A stretch of DNA of 64,000 nt from Erythrobacter litoralis (lineage in GTDB: Bacteria > Pseudomonadota > Alphaproteobacteria > Sphingomonadales > Sphingomonadaceae): assembly GCF_001719165.1 (NCBI RefSeq), contig NZ_CP017057.1, positions 2,846,501-2,910,500 on the forward strand, read 5' to 3'. Every line of letters begins with the position of its first letter. Within the stretch, counting starts at the first letter, position 1. Positions 1 to 9,393 of this stretch are shown here, piece after piece. The notes under the pieces are model-generated. The model had not been told where the DNA came from. It did not search any database and saw nothing but the letters and a program-made list of their open reading frames with translations. The position numbers and the translations under genes were made by a program.

Positions 1-565
1 GGCGGTGATAGAGCGGCCCGGAATCGACCGCCACCGGCACGACCGGCAGTTTGAGCAGCTTGTACGTCCCGGCAAAGCCCGATTGCAGCGGCGCGCGCCT
101 GCCATGGGGGACGCGGGTTCCTTCGGGGAAGATCACGAGCGGCCGGCCCTCTTCCACCCGGACTCTTGCGAGCGCGATCATCTCGCGCAGCGCCTTGGCT
201 CCGGCATCGCGCGCGACCGGAACCAGCCCGTACGCCCGCGCAGAATAGCCCCAGCCGGGAATGGCGAAGAGCTCGCGCTTGGCGAAGACCGTCGGAAAGC
301 CCAGCAGGCAGGGCATGTCGATCGCTTCGAAGAAGCTTTCGTGCTTGACCGCGATCAGCACTTCGCCGCGCGGCAATTCGCCCTCGATGCGCACATCGAT
401 GCCGAGCAGGCGATGCACGCACCAGCGATGCCACCCGCTCCAGGCCGAGACGACCCGTCTGAGCGGTCCGATCCCGAACGGCATCACCGCCAGCGAGGCC
501 ATGACCAGCAGCGCGCTGATCCCGTAGAAGAGCGGGTAGAAGAGGAGATTGCGCAGGGCGATCAT
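1..565 (-). CDS. plsC: 1-acyl-sn-glycerol-3-phosphate acyltransferase (partial)
   Basis: This is a membrane lysophosphatidate acyltransferase of the PlsC family, which acylates lysophosphatidic acid at sn-2 in phospholipid synthesis. Reading the minus strand from the ATG at 565 gives a hydrophobic N-terminus with a membrane segment, then KHESFFEAID (the family HX4D/E catalytic motif, here HX4E, as is common in alphaproteobacterial members) and FPEGTR, the phosphate-binding motif. The frame runs off the left edge, so the C-terminus is missing; about 188 codons are present. It starts 8 bases after the ydcF stop and is the last visible gene of the ftsE-ftsX-ydcF-plsC run, so co-transcription is likely. 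The start is the first ATG after the upstream stop. Confidence 0.9.
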   Translation of the reverse strand, partial: MIALRNLLFYPLFYGISALLVMASLAVMPFGIGPLRRVVSAWSGWHRWCVHRLLGIDVRIEGELPRGEVLIAVKHESFFEAIDMPCLLGFPTVFAKRELFAIPGWGYSARAYGLVPVARDAGAKALREMIALARVRVEEGRPLVIFPEGTRVPHGRRAPLQSGFAGTYKLLKLPVVPVAVDSGPLYHR

Positions 566-573
566 CGCGCGCC

Positions 574-1119
574 TCAGATCCCGACCAGCCCGCCCGCCCA
601 GCTTGCGAGCAGCTTGTGATATTCGAGGAACAGGCTCGCGAGGCTCGGTTGCGATGGGACCGCATCGCGCAGGACGGGGACGCCGTCGGGCAGCGTGCGG
701 TCAAGCTCGCTCGCGGCGCGGCGCATGTGCCAGTCGGTCGTCACGAGCCGCAGGGATGCGATCTCGTTCTGCTCCACCCAGGCCGCGATCTCGGACGCGT
801 TGCCCTTGGTGTCGACCGCCGCGAAGCCGAGGGACACGCAGCAATCCATGCGCTCCTCGGATACCCCGAACTCGGCGGCGAATTCGGCCGGGCGCACTTC
901 GGGCGCGACCCCGCTCACCAGCATCCGGTCTGCAAGCCCTGCATCGAGCACGGCGAGCCCCTGCGGGATCCGGCCGGCAGCGCCCGTCAGCACGATCACT
1001 GCATCGGTCCGCACCTTGCCCGCCGGCTGCGGCAGCGACACAGTGAACCACAGGAAACCCAGTGCCCAGACAAGCACGAGCGAGGAGAGGACGTAGCGAA
1101 TCACAGCGGCCGCGCTCAA
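574..1119 (-). CDS. YdcF family protein (DUF218)
   Basis: This 181-residue protein begins with one transmembrane segment (about residues 7-30, SSLVLVWALGFLWFTVSLP) and continues as a DUF218/YdcF domain: the AVIVLTGAAGRI strand-loop, LVSGV, and the VTTDWHMRRA segment that carries conserved polar residues of this fold. YdcF-like proteins are implicated in envelope or polysaccharide metabolism, but no reaction is assigned with certainty. The start appears to be TTG at 1119, overlapping the ftsX stop as TTGA, which suggests translational coupling. A GTG five codons downstream is the alternative. It sits between ftsX and plsC in an apparent operon. Confidence 0.8.
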   Translation of the reverse strand: MSAAAVIRYVLSSLVLVWALGFLWFTVSLPQPAGKVRTDAVIVLTGAAGRIPQGLAVLDAGLADRMLVSGVAPEVRPAEFAAEFGVSEERMDCCVSLGFAAVDTKGNASEIAAWVEQNEIASLRLVTTDWHMRRAASELDRTLPDGVPVLRDAVPSQPSLASLFLEYHKLLASWAGGLVGI

Positions 1120-2045
1120 AGCATTTTCCTGAGGGCGAAGGCAATGGTGATCCGCCCGGTGAGCGCCGCGAGCGCGATCGCGATCACCGGGACGGCGCCG
1201 ATCACCGCCCAGTCTCTGAGGCCGAGTGCCCCGCCCGCCACCATGCCGCTGTCAAGCCCTGCGAATTGCCGACCCAGAGCGAGAACGGCAATTCCGCCCA
1301 GCGCCGTGCCGACCAGCGCACCAAACGCCGCATCGCGGATCACTGCGCGCTGGAAAATGCGGGTCACCTGACCGTCGGTGCCGCCGAGCAGGTGCACGAT
1401 CTCGACCGTCTCGCGGTGATTGGCGAAGGCACTGCGGGCCGCGAGCCAGACCGCGGCGGCGGTGGCAAAGGCGACCAGCGCGATCAGCGCGAGCGCGAGA
1501 TATTGCAGCGCCGCGAGTGCATCGTAGACCGGCCGCAGCCATTCGGACTGCGCATCGACCCGCGCGCCCTCCACCTCACCCTCGAGCGCGCGCGACAGCG
1601 CCGCGATCTCCTGCGTATCGGCCGTCCGAATGAGTTCGACGTCGATCAGCGCCGGGATCGGTACTTCGCCGCTTGCCGCGCCATCGCCCAGCCAGGGCTC
1701 CAGCAGTTCGACCAGTTCCGCGCGCGGGACCACCCGGACCGATCGCACCAGGCTCTCGCCCGCAAGGATTTCGGCCGCGCGCGCGGCCTTGGCCTCGCGC
1801 AAGGCCGGATCGGCCTCGATCACCTGCACGGTCACCGCGCCGGACAGGTCGGCGCGGGCGTTGGCAGCGAGATTGCCGAGCGCGAGGCCCCCGGCAGCCG
1901 CGATCACGACGAGCGCGGTGAGCAGCGCGATCACCCATGGCATCGCCCCGCCGAAACGGCTCGACGGGACGAGGCTCGCCGCGAGCCGCGAGCCGATCGG
2001 CGCGGCCATGCGCGAAGGCTTTTCGGCGAGCGGCGGCGCGCTCAT
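1116..2045 (-). CDS. ftsX: Cell division protein FtsX
   Basis: FtsX is the membrane subunit of the FtsEX complex, which couples the divisome to peptidoglycan hydrolase activation. The 309-residue protein has a short cytoplasmic N-terminus, a first membrane helix near residues 34-56 (MPWVIALLTALVVIAAAGGLALG), a periplasmic domain, and three more helices in the C-terminal half (LALALIALVAFATAAAVWLAA and two near the end), the standard four-helix layout. The ATG at 2045 overlaps the ftsE stop as ATGA; longer in-frame extensions upstream are only the ftsE antiframe and are rejected. Its own stop overlaps the ydcF start. Confidence 0.93.
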   Translation of the reverse strand: MSAPPLAEKPSRMAAPIGSRLAASLVPSSRFGGAMPWVIALLTALVVIAAAGGLALGNLAANARADLSGAVTVQVIEADPALREAKAARAAEILAGESLVRSVRVVPRAELVELLEPWLGDGAASGEVPIPALIDVELIRTADTQEIAALSRALEGEVEGARVDAQSEWLRPVYDALAALQYLALALIALVAFATAAAVWLAARSAFANHRETVEIVHLLGGTDGQVTRIFQRAVIRDAAFGALVGTALGGIAVLALGRQFAGLDSGMVAGGALGLRDWAVIGAVPVIAIALAALTGRITIAFALRKML

Positions 2046-2800
2046 GGCGCGGGTTCCGGCGAAGCGCGGCCACCCGGCTCGCTCCCGCCCGGCCGCGGCG
2101 GAAAGCGCAGCGCGCCGGTCGGATCGGACAAGCGCCCCTTGTGGAGCCGCATGATGAGCGAATCCGGCACTTTCTTGAGCAGGTGGACATCGTGGGTCGC
2201 GACGATGACGGTGGTGCCGATCCTGTTGTTGAGCGCCTCGAACAGGCGCAGCAGCTTGAGCGCCATTTCGGGATCGACATTGCCCGTCGGCTCGTCGGCG
2301 ATCAGCATCTGCGGGCGCGCAATCACGGCGCGGGCAATCGCGACGCGCTGCTGTTCGCCCCCGGACAGGCTCGGCGGGCACGCCTGAGCGCGTTGCGCAA
2401 GGCCGACCCATTCGAGCATTTCCGACACCGATTTCCTCACCCGCACCTCCTCGGTTCCCGCCAGCCGCAGCGGCAGGGCGACATTGTCGAAGGCGGAAAG
2501 ATGATCGACGAGGCGGAAGTTCTGGAACACCACGCCGAGCCTGCGGCGGAAGTCGGGCAGGCGTCCGCGCGGCAGGGTGACCATGTCCTTGCCGAACATC
2601 CGGATCGCCCCGCGCGAGGGGCGCTGGGAGAGATAGAGCAGCTTCAGAAGACTCGTCTTGCCCGCACCGCTGGCTCCGGTGAGAAAGTAGAAGCTGCCGG
2701 GGTAGAGCGTGAAGCTGAGGTCGCTGAGGACTTCCGGATCGGTGCCGTAGCGCAGCCCGACATTATCGAACTTAACGATCTCGCCCGGCTTGTCGGTCAT
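2042..2800 (-). CDS. ftsE: Cell division ATP-binding protein FtsE
   Basis: FtsE is the ABC ATPase partner of FtsX. The 252-residue sequence shows the complete nucleotide-binding set: Walker A GASGAGKTS near residue 43, a Q-loop in VVFQNFRLVDHL, the signature LSGGEQQR, Walker B MLIADEPTGNVD, and the H-loop in ATHDVHLL. The FQNF..L..L..FDNVALPLRL segment is characteristic of FtsE. The C-terminus carries a short Pro/Gly/Arg-rich extension past the usual end. It is the first gene of the minus-strand ftsE-ftsX-ydcF-plsC run and is divergent from the zinc-ribbon gene that begins at 2958, so the roughly 157 bases between them should hold both promoters. Confidence 0.95.
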   Translation of the reverse strand: MTDKPGEIVKFDNVGLRYGTDPEVLSDLSFTLYPGSFYFLTGASGAGKTSLLKLLYLSQRPSRGAIRMFGKDMVTLPRGRLPDFRRRLGVVFQNFRLVDHLSAFDNVALPLRLAGTEEVRVRKSVSEMLEWVGLAQRAQACPPSLSGGEQQRVAIARAVIARPQMLIADEPTGNVDPEMALKLLRLFEALNNRIGTTVIVATHDVHLLKKVPDSLIMRLHKGRLSDPTGALRFPPRPGGSEPGGRASPEPAP

Positions 2801-2957
2801 CGCGCGGCTCTATCAGTGGGGCCTGTGGGGGGGAAGTGCATCTTGCCCCCTTCTCGCCCATATAAGGCGCATCGATGTGGAAAAAAGCGCGGATATCCGG
2901 CTCTTCGAGGGTGCTGCCCTTGTGCTGGCGAAGCGGCGCGATAAGGCATAGGTGACC

Positions 2958-4190
2958 ATGATAATATCCTGCCCCGCCTGCGCTACCCGCTATGCCGTGC
3001 CGGAAACCGCGATCGGACCGGAAGGCCGGACCGTGCGCTGCGCGAAGTGCAAACACAGCTGGTTCCAGGAACCCTCGCCCGAAGCGGCAGTCCGCCCCCG
3101 CCCAGAACGCGCCGAACGGCCGATGGCGCAGGAACCGGAACAGAGCCGGGCGAGCGAGGCAGGCGATAAGGACGCTGGCGGGGCCTCCGCGACCGGGAGC
3201 TCTGCATCCCCGGCCCCCGCGCGGGACGAAAGTGGCGAAGCGGCGCGCCCCGGCATCAGCCACTGGCGCAGCTCGGACGATATCGTGTCCGGCCCGAACG
3301 CCCCGGATGTGGATGGGGGAAACCAGCAGAATCCGGCACCGGGAACTGGCAACATCGAAGGGAGCATAGCCCTGCGGGCCCTGCGCCGCGGTCTCGGCTC
3401 TTCGCAGCAAGACGAACCGGCCGAGGAAAATGCCAGGATCAGCCGCGACGGGCCCGCCTCCTGGCCCTCTCGTCCCGCTGTGCCGGCAGACCAGCCGAAG
3501 GATAGAGGCGAGCGGGCCGCAGGGCCGCCGATCGATCCCGCAGCCGATCCACTGGCCGGGGAAGCCGGGCACGGCAGCGCATTAGCGGACGAGGATGAGG
3601 CAGGAACCGGCGGGGCTCCTCCCGCGGCCTTGGGCGAAGCGGAGGATGCGTCCGGAGACGGTTCGCTCAAGGGCGAATATTCTCAGGAAGAATACGGGGA
3701 CGAGGAACATCAGGACGCGGACGAAGTCTCGCAGTTCGAATATCGCGCTCCCTTCACCGCGCGGCGCAACCCGGCGAAGATGTGGACCCTGGCTGTCGTC
3801 GTCTTCGGCCTGCTTGCTGGCGGAACGGCGGTCGCAGTGAACCTCTACGGCCTTCCCGAATTCGCTCCCTTCAGCCGTCCGACCTTCGGGATCGGCAAGC
3901 CCGACCTCGCGCTCGCCTTCGACCCCGCCGAACAGCGGATCGAGACGCTCGAAAGCGGCGAGCGGATCTATCGCGTGCGCGGGACGATCAGCAATGAGGG
4001 TCGCGAAAGCTTGCATGTCCCCGACCTGCTGATCGTCTTCCGCGACCAGACCGACCGGCCGATCAAGGATTGGGTCGTGGTCCCCACCAAGCGCGAGCTC
4101 GCCCCGGGCGAAATGCTCAACGTGACCGAGGCGATTGCCGAAGTGCCGCCGGCCGCGCGATACGCCGAAATCGGCTGGGCACCGGGCTGA
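2958..4190 (+). CDS. MJ0042 zinc-ribbon, single-pass membrane protein with DUF3426-like domain
   Basis: The N-terminus is an MJ0042 zinc ribbon: [15 protein letters not shown], then CAKCKHSW, giving two CxxC pairs within about 35 residues. A long acidic, low-complexity linker (about residues 40-260, rich in Glu, Asp, Ala, Pro) leads to one membrane helix ([19 protein letters not shown]) and a C-terminal domain of about 100 residues ([23 protein letters not shown]) that fits DUF3426. Such proteins commonly sit next to ftsEX in alphaproteobacteria; a function is not established. I prefer the ATG at 2958, which places the Cys motif right at the N-terminus as in homologues; GTG at 2952 is the alternative. 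Confidence 0.85.
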   Translation: MIISCPACATRYAVPETAIGPEGRTVRCAKCKHSWFQEPSPEAAVRPRPERAERPMAQEPEQSRASEAGDKDAGGASATGSSASPAPARDESGEAARPGISHWRSSDDIVSGPNAPDVDGGNQQNPAPGTGNIEGSIALRALRRGLGSSQQDEPAEENARISRDGPASWPSRPAVPADQPKDRGERAAGPPIDPAADPLAGEAGHGSALADEDEAGTGGAPPAALGEAEDASGDGSLKGEYSQEEYGDEEHQDADEVSQFEYRAPFTARRNPAKMWTLAVVVFGLLAGGTAVAVNLYGLPEFAPFSRPTFGIGKPDLALAFDPAEQRIETLESGERIYRVRGTISNEGRESLHVPDLLIVFRDQTDRPIKDWVVVPTKRELAPGEMLNVTEAIAEVPPAARYAEIGWAPG

Positions 4191-4207
4191 TCGCCGCAAC
4201 GCACTTT

Positions 4208-4528
4208 TCAGCTGAATTCGATCCAGATCGTTCCCTGAGCGTCGGCCCGTCGCTGGCGGGCCATTGCGCCGCCTTGCCGATCGTCCCGGACGGCCTCGAC
4301 CTCGCGTTTGAAATCAATCGCCGCGGGGCGCACCACCCTAACGGTGGCGCTGCTTGCTACCCCCACGGACTCCCGCGCCGGCCGCGCGGCAAGGCCCGAA
4401 GGTGACACCTGCACCGACTGGGCGGCCAGGAGAAGGCCGGAGGCAAGGCTCAGGGCAGCGCTCACCCGACATGGTTGCCAAATCCCTAATGCCGCTCGCA
4501 AGGTCCGCATGAGGGGCAGTCCCGCCAA
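4208..4528 (-). CDS. Hypothetical exported small protein
   Basis: The 106-residue frame has a hydrophobic segment near residues 20-36 (VSAALSLASGLLLAAQSVQV) that could serve as a signal peptide or anchor, followed by ATVRVVRPAAIDFKRE and a charged tail ending GTIWIEFS. The VRVVRP..IDF.R and IxIEF patterns resemble short exported proteins that I remember from Erythrobacteraceae, but no function is known. It is convergent with the zinc-ribbon gene and divergent from the tRNA. The start is uncertain: ATG at 4528 and 4510 are in frame, and a GTG later gives a cleaner signal peptide. Confidence 0.55.
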   Translation of the reverse strand: MAGLPLMRTLRAALGIWQPCRVSAALSLASGLLLAAQSVQVSPSGLAARPARESVGVASSATVRVVRPAAIDFKREVEAVRDDRQGGAMARQRRADAQGTIWIEFS

Positions 4529-4671
4529 GGGACAGGCCGGCAGCCTGCCCTTTCGCGCCCCTCTCGCAGGTGTGCTGCAAGAGCCGCCTCAAAGTGCTTG
4601 CGCCGCGTCACCCCCCTTGCTAGGGGCGCGCTCCTACCGAGGGGTGCCAGCAACGGCCCCCTGACATGAGT

Positions 4672-4758
4672 GCGGTCGTGGCGGAACTGGTAGACGCGCA
4701 ACGTTGAGGTCGTTGTGGGCTAACGCCCGTGGAAGTTCGAGTCTTCTCGACCGCACCA
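4672..4758 (+). tRNA. tRNA-Leu(GAG)
   Basis: The segment folds as a class II tRNA: acceptor strand GCGGTCG pairs with CGACCGC, followed by A and an encoded CCA. The anticodon stem CAACG/CGTTG encloses the loop TTGAGGT, placing the anticodon GAG at 4706-4708, which reads CUC/CUU leucine codons. A long variable arm (TGGGC..GCCCG) and the T-loop TTCGAGT are present. It is 87 nt with CCA, normal for tRNA-Leu. Confidence 0.97.
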
Positions 4759-4959
4759 CTTTTTGAAAACCCCAGAATTCTGGGAATTTTTCGCCCCCCG
4801 GTTCCGGACAGACGAGAACTTTTTGGTCCAGACCTCCGTAGGGCTGCCGCGGCAAGCCGATCCATTTTTTCAATGCCGTTCATGGTCTCACCATGCGAGA
4901 CATCGACGACTGAGGAGCAACGCTCTCCTGTTGCACGGGATAATCGCCCGATCGTAACA

Positions 4960-6222
4960 TCAAAGCGCGAAGCGAATGCCGCCGAGGATCCTCGAGCCTT
5001 CCGAAAACTGTCCGAAGATGCCGCGCGACGTGCCGTAGAAGATGTCGCCGCCGAGGAAGAGCGCGAAACGGTCGTCGAGCCGGCGCGACAATTCGAGGCG
5101 GACGAGGCCATCGCCGTCGCTCAGCGAATTGAGCCATTCGGCCCGCAGAGCGTGCCGGTTGTCATCGAAGTCCTTCTGGATCCGCAGGGTCGAGATCACA
5201 TCGGTACGAGGTCGGACGAGTTCGCGGTCGGACGTGACGTGGTCGGCGATCAGCTGGACGTTGACATAGGTGTCCCACGGACCGGAAAAATCCGCCCCCA
5301 GCCCGCCGACGATGCGATCGACCTCGGCGACTTCGCTGCCGAGCGAGCCTGCCACGACGAAGCGGGCATCGGGCGTCCATGCGGCCTCCAGCCTGCCCAC
5401 GACCGCGCCGAACTGGCGCACGAATTCGAGCCCGATCGTATGCCTGCGCGGATGTCGCAGCTCGATCTGGCGACCATCGAAAACGGGAACCCCGTCCTGG
5501 TCGATGCCGCGCACGAAGGAGACGCGCAGGTCACTCGCGTCGAGCCGGTAGGAAACGCGTGCGCCGATGGTGGCATCGCCGACGAGGTCGCCGCGATCTT
5601 CCCTCTGGATAGGGGGCAGGGGGCCGGCGGGCTGGAGCCCTGCAAGAAAGCGCGGGGCCTGCGGGAAGAAGGCCGCGCCGGGCTCGGCCAGCTGGTTCAC
5701 GGTCGGATCGGGTGCGAAAACGAGGTCGAGATCGACCCTGCCGACAATCGCCTGCACCCGCGCGGCCCATATCGCGATGCGGTCGGGTCGGGGATCGCGC
5801 GCGAGCCCTTCGGTCAGGCGCGCCGGACTGACCGTATCGACCACCCGCGCGCCGTCGATCGATCCCCATGCGATCTCCTGCTTGCCAAGCCTGAATTCGA
5901 GCGCCCCGGCAGGTATCGCGAGGTAGAATTCATCGAGTTCAATGCGGAAATCATCGCCTTTGACGAGCGGTGCGGATATCGGGGAAAAGCCGCTGCGCGA
6001 ACCTGTCCCGGTTTCGGACCCAGCGGCCTCGATCCGGAGCGATGCAACCAGTTCCAAGCCGGGGCCGAGCGAGCTGATCGTCTCGGGCTCGATCAGCAGA
6101 CTGGCCTTGGCGAGCCCGTCCTCGTCGGCCGCCGCGACGAGCGTGCCATCGACCGTCTGCGCGCTCGCGCCCGCCGCCGCGAGGCCCAGCGCAAGGGCGC
6201 AGGATGCGGCGGCGACCCTCAC
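4960..6222 (-). CDS. DUF1302/alginate-export-like outer-membrane protein
   Basis: A 420-residue protein with a clear signal peptide (MRVAAASCALALGLAAAGASAQ) and a body of alternating amphipathic strands ending in a terminal aromatic/hydrophobic strand (SRILGGIRFAL), as in outer-membrane beta-barrels. The RLGKQEIAWGSIDGARVVDTVSP segment is typical of DUF1302-like and alginate-export-type porins. The start is GTG at 6222, overlapping the stop of the LolA-like gene as GTGA; the upstream in-frame extension lies inside that gene and lacks a signal peptide. Together with the two upstream genes it forms a set (inner-membrane MMPL pump, periplasmic LolA-fold protein, outer-membrane barrel) that could act as an envelope-spanning lipid or hydrophobe export route (inference). 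Confidence 0.8.
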   Translation of the reverse strand: MRVAAASCALALGLAAAGASAQTVDGTLVAAADEDGLAKASLLIEPETISSLGPGLELVASLRIEAAGSETGTGSRSGFSPISAPLVKGDDFRIELDEFYLAIPAGALEFRLGKQEIAWGSIDGARVVDTVSPARLTEGLARDPRPDRIAIWAARVQAIVGRVDLDLVFAPDPTVNQLAEPGAAFFPQAPRFLAGLQPAGPLPPIQREDRGDLVGDATIGARVSYRLDASDLRVSFVRGIDQDGVPVFDGRQIELRHPRRHTIGLEFVRQFGAVVGRLEAAWTPDARFVVAGSLGSEVAEVDRIVGGLGADFSGPWDTYVNVQLIADHVTSDRELVRPRTDVISTLRIQKDFDDNRHALRAEWLNSLSDGDGLVRLELSRRLDDRFALFLGGDIFYGTSRGIFGQFSEGSRILGGIRFAL

Positions 6223-7037
6223 GGCATCCGACCGGCCGCGCGGTCGAGCCGCGCCGGGTCGAACAGCCTTTCGTTCGCCCCCGATGCCCGGGCGAGCCCA
6301 GACACCGTCACCTTGGTCGAGCGGCCGGTGCGGTGATTGGTCACGGTGAAATCCGTCGCCGTCCACGATGCGCCGACCTTTTCAAGATCGCTCACCGCAA
6401 TGGTCTTGAGCTTCCTGCCTGCCGGATCGGTGAAGGCGATCTTGCGCGGGAACCAGGTCGCCGGGTCGACTTCGGCGGTGAAGCCGCCATAGCCGATCTC
6501 GCGCGCCGTCTTCGCATCGCGCGCCTTGCCCTTGAGGATGTATCGCCCATTGGCCGCGCGGCCTGCGGAGGAGAAGGTGTAATCGGCAAGGCCGAAGATG
6601 AAGCTGTCCTTGACGTCGCCATAGGACAATTCGGTTCCCATGAAACTGTCCGCCCGGTCGGATGCCGGCACGCGGCGGGTGCGGCTGGTGGCGGGCAGGT
6701 AGAGCCAGGTCTCGTCGGTCCTGTCTGCGGCCTTGTGATCATAGCTGAGGAAGGATGTCCCGCGGATGCTGGCGGGCGTGTCGAAGGCGAGCAGCAGGCG
6801 GTGGGTCGCCTTGCTTTCGGTGCGCAGCATCTTCGCCGCGCGCGTGCGCGAGCGGCCCTTGTCGCGCATCGTGAACGTGATCGTGCCCTTGCGCGGGTCG
6901 GCATTGGGCCGCTCGGCGATGTTTCGCGCGATCTCATCGCCCGTCATGGCCTTCTGCGCCAATGCGGCGAGCGGGAGGGACAGGGCGGTTGCCGCCGAAA
7001 CGGCGATCAGCGCAAGCCTGCGCAGGGTCCTATGCAT
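6219..7037 (-). CDS. LolA-fold outer-membrane lipoprotein-sorting protein
   Basis: This 272-residue protein has a signal peptide (RRLALIAVSAATALSLPLAALAQ) followed by an outer-membrane lipoprotein-sorting/LolA-like domain: KGTITFTMRDKGRSRTR, RLLLAFDTPASIRGTSFLSYDHK, TWLYLPATSRTRRVPASDRADSFMG and TVTNHRTGRSTKV are hallmark stretches of this family, which is routinely encoded next to MMPL exporters. It probably shuttles a lipid or hydrophobic substrate across the periplasm. Its ATG at 7037 overlaps the end of the MMPL gene by 8 bases and its stop overlaps the next start, so the three genes are tightly coupled. It is not canonical LolA, which is shorter and usually not linked to MMPL genes. Confidence 0.85.
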   Translation of the reverse strand: MHRTLRRLALIAVSAATALSLPLAALAQKAMTGDEIARNIAERPNADPRKGTITFTMRDKGRSRTRAAKMLRTESKATHRLLLAFDTPASIRGTSFLSYDHKAADRTDETWLYLPATSRTRRVPASDRADSFMGTELSYGDVKDSFIFGLADYTFSSAGRAANGRYILKGKARDAKTAREIGYGGFTAEVDPATWFPRKIAFTDPAGRKLKTIAVSDLEKVGASWTATDFTVTNHRTGRSTKVTVSGLARASGANERLFDPARLDRAAGRMP

Positions 7038-9393
7038 TGGACGAACTCCATTTGCGTGAGGTGATGGAAGCGATTGCGGGAACGAGGACGAGCGCGCCGA
7101 ACAGGCTGCCTATCGCGGCAAAGGCGATCAGCACGCCGAACCAGCGCAGCACCGGCGTTTCACTCAGCGCAACGACCGTAAAGCCCGCGCCGAGGCTCAC
7201 CGCGCTGAAGAAGCAGGCCCGCATGACGGTGACGTAATTGCCCGAAAGCGCGGCGATGAGGTCGTCCCCGCGCGCGATCCTGCTGCGCAGTTCCTGGACG
7301 AGGTGGATTCCGAAATCGACGCCGAGCCCGGCGGCAATCGCGGCGCACATGCTGGTCGCGGGGGCAAGGTCGATCCCGGCAAGGCCCATCGCGGCATAGA
7401 GCAGCGCGATGCCCGAAAGCACCGGGAGCATCGCGACCAGCGCCGGGCCGAAGCCGCGCAGCAGCACGAAGGTCGCGGCCCACACCATCAGCACCGCCGC
7501 ACCGATGGTGAAGGGGTGGCTCGCCTTTAGCGAATCCATCCAGCCGTCATTGACCGCCATCCGGCCGCTGAGCGAAGCCTCGAGTCCGCTTTCGCGCGAC
7601 CAGTCCTCGACGATGGTGCCGACCTCCTGGATCACCGGCTTTGTCGATGAATATTCCCCGTTTTCAAGGTAGCCGCGCACCATTGCAAAGCGCCTCGTGA
7701 AATCGAGCTGGGCGTCGAAATCGCCGGGGTCGCCGCTCGCCTCGTAAAGGAACATGTATTGCGCGGGCGCATCCCTCCTGTCGGGCAGCGCGCCCGGGGG
7801 AGCGGCGTTGAGCCGTTCGTGCATCAGGCCGATCGCGTCGCCGTAACTCGTCACCTTGCCGATTGCGGGAATGGCTTCGAGCCGCTGCTGGAGCGCGACG
7901 ATGTCGCGCACGGCCCCGGCGGTGAGCAGCGCCTCTTCCTCGCCGCTGTCGATCACGACATCGAGGATGTTGCCGCCCGAGAAGCGCTCGGCGATGAGGT
8001 CGTCGGCGACCAGCACATCGTCGCCGGGGGTGAAGTAGTTGCGCCGCTCGTAATCGAATTCGACCTGCGAGGCGGCGATGATCGCGCCGCCCACCACCAC
8101 CGCTGACAGCGCAAGGGCCGCGGCGGGACGCAGCGCGCTCCATTGCGCGATCCGGGAGAGCAGGCCGTCGAGCCGCCGCGCGCGGACCACCGCCGGCGGC
8201 AGGTCGGCAAGGCGCATCTGGATGAGCGGCAGCACGGTCAGGCTGAGCACGCAGGCGACCATCACGCCGACCGCGCCCACGAGCCCGAAATCGGCGATCG
8301 GCTTCATCGGCGATCCGATCGCAAGCCCGGAAAAGCCGAGCGCGGTCGTCACGCTGGTCAGGACGATCGGCAGCGCCACCTTGTCGATGGCGGCCTTCAT
8401 TGCCTGCGCGCGCGTGCCCTTCGGCGCCTGCGCGCGGGCGCGCTGGTAGGCGAGGGTTAAGTGGATGCTGTCGGCAACGGCAATCGCCATCACCACGACG
8501 GGCAGGGCCGTGGTGATGAGGTAGTATTTCGACCCGAAAAGGCCGATCGCCCCGACCGCACTGAGGGCCGAGCCGATCACGACCACGATCGGACCGATGA
8601 TTGCCCGCGCGCGCCGCAACGCCAACAGCAGGAACAGGCCGATCACCACGAAGGCGGCGGGAAGGAAGATCCGCGTGTCGCCCGCGATGTGCTCGGCCAG
8701 CCGCGCGTTCATCGTCGCCACGCCCGACTGGTGCACGCTCACCCCCGGTGGCGCGAGGTCCTGCGCGAGATCGCGCATCGCGGCGGTCACCTCTTCGGCA
8801 CGGTTGGGATCGGTGACGGGGACGATCACCATCAGCGCGTCCTCGTTTTCCGAAACGAGCGTCCGGGCGAGCGCCGGCATCTGCCGGTAGAGTTCGAGCG
8901 AGGCCTGCGGGTCGACTGCGTAAGGGTCGATGATTTCGGGCGCTTCGAGATCGCCTGCAGCCGTGGCAAGAATCGCATTTTCCGATCCGATGCTGATGAC
9001 GCCCGGCTCCACGCCCTCGAGCGCGGCGACCTCGTCGGTGAAGCGGTCGACCGCAGCGAGAGTCGGCGCGTTGAAGGCGCTGGTGCCCGGCTCCTCGGCG
9101 AACACCACGATCGCCGGGTCTTCCAGTCCGAAGGTTTCGCGTGCCAGTTCGCGCGCCTGCCACGCCGGGTGATCGTGGCTCACGAAGGCATCGACCGAGG
9201 GATCGCGCTCGAGCCAGGCGAGGCCCGCAGCGAACAGGGCGACCGGCAGCAGGCCGATGAATGTCGTCAGCCACGGCAGGTCGACGATCATCCCCGACAG
9301 GGTCGGCCATTCGATCTCGGGGAACCCCGCGTCCATGATCGCGCTCCGCCGGGCATCGAGGCGTGCTTCGTCGGGGCGGTCCGGATCGGGCAT
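7030..9393 (-). CDS. MMPL/RND-family exporter
   Basis: A 787-residue inner-membrane exporter with two repeated halves, each an N-terminal helix, a large periplasmic loop and five further helices. The first half shows FLPAAFVVIGLFLLLAL and AIADSIHLTLAYQRARA with the D-S/H pattern of MMPL helix 4; the second half shows AAIAAGLGVDFGIHLVQELR, the equivalent GVDFGIH motif. It belongs to the hopanoid/SSD-type predicted exporters. I place the start at ATG 9393 because the GGAGG at 9401-9405 (read on the minus strand) is then 7-8 bases upstream; ATG 9399 would be too close to it. It heads the operon with the LolA-like and barrel genes. Confidence 0.88.
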   Translation of the reverse strand: MPDPDRPDEARLDARRSAIMDAGFPEIEWPTLSGMIVDLPWLTTFIGLLPVALFAAGLAWLERDPSVDAFVSHDHPAWQARELARETFGLEDPAIVVFAEEPGTSAFNAPTLAAVDRFTDEVAALEGVEPGVISIGSENAILATAAGDLEAPEIIDPYAVDPQASLELYRQMPALARTLVSENEDALMVIVPVTDPNRAEEVTAAMRDLAQDLAPPGVSVHQSGVATMNARLAEHIAGDTRIFLPAAFVVIGLFLLLALRRARAIIGPIVVVIGSALSAVGAIGLFGSKYYLITTALPVVVMAIAVADSIHLTLAYQRARAQAPKGTRAQAMKAAIDKVALPIVLTSVTTALGFSGLAIGSPMKPIADFGLVGAVGVMVACVLSLTVLPLIQMRLADLPPAVVRARRLDGLLSRIAQWSALRPAAALALSAVVVGGAIIAASQVEFDYERRNYFTPGDDVLVADDLIAERFSGGNILDVVIDSGEEEALLTAGAVRDIVALQQRLEAIPAIGKVTSYGDAIGLMHERLNAAPPGALPDRRDAPAQYMFLYEASGDPGDFDAQLDFTRRFAMVRGYLENGEYSSTKPVIQEVGTIVEDWSRESGLEASLSGRMAVNDGWMDSLKASHPFTIGAAVLMVWAATFVLLRGFGPALVAMLPVLSGIALLYAAMGLAGIDLAPATSMCAAIAAGLGVDFGIHLVQELRSRIARGDDLIAALSGNYVTVMRACFFSAVSLGAGFTVVALSETPVLRWFGVLIAFAAIGSLFGALVLVPAIASITSRKWSSSNA

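Noticed and set aside
1116..2411. Extended 431-codon ftsX frame
   Set aside because: The extra 5' part is the antiframe of ftsE; the ATGA overlap at 2045 marks the real start.
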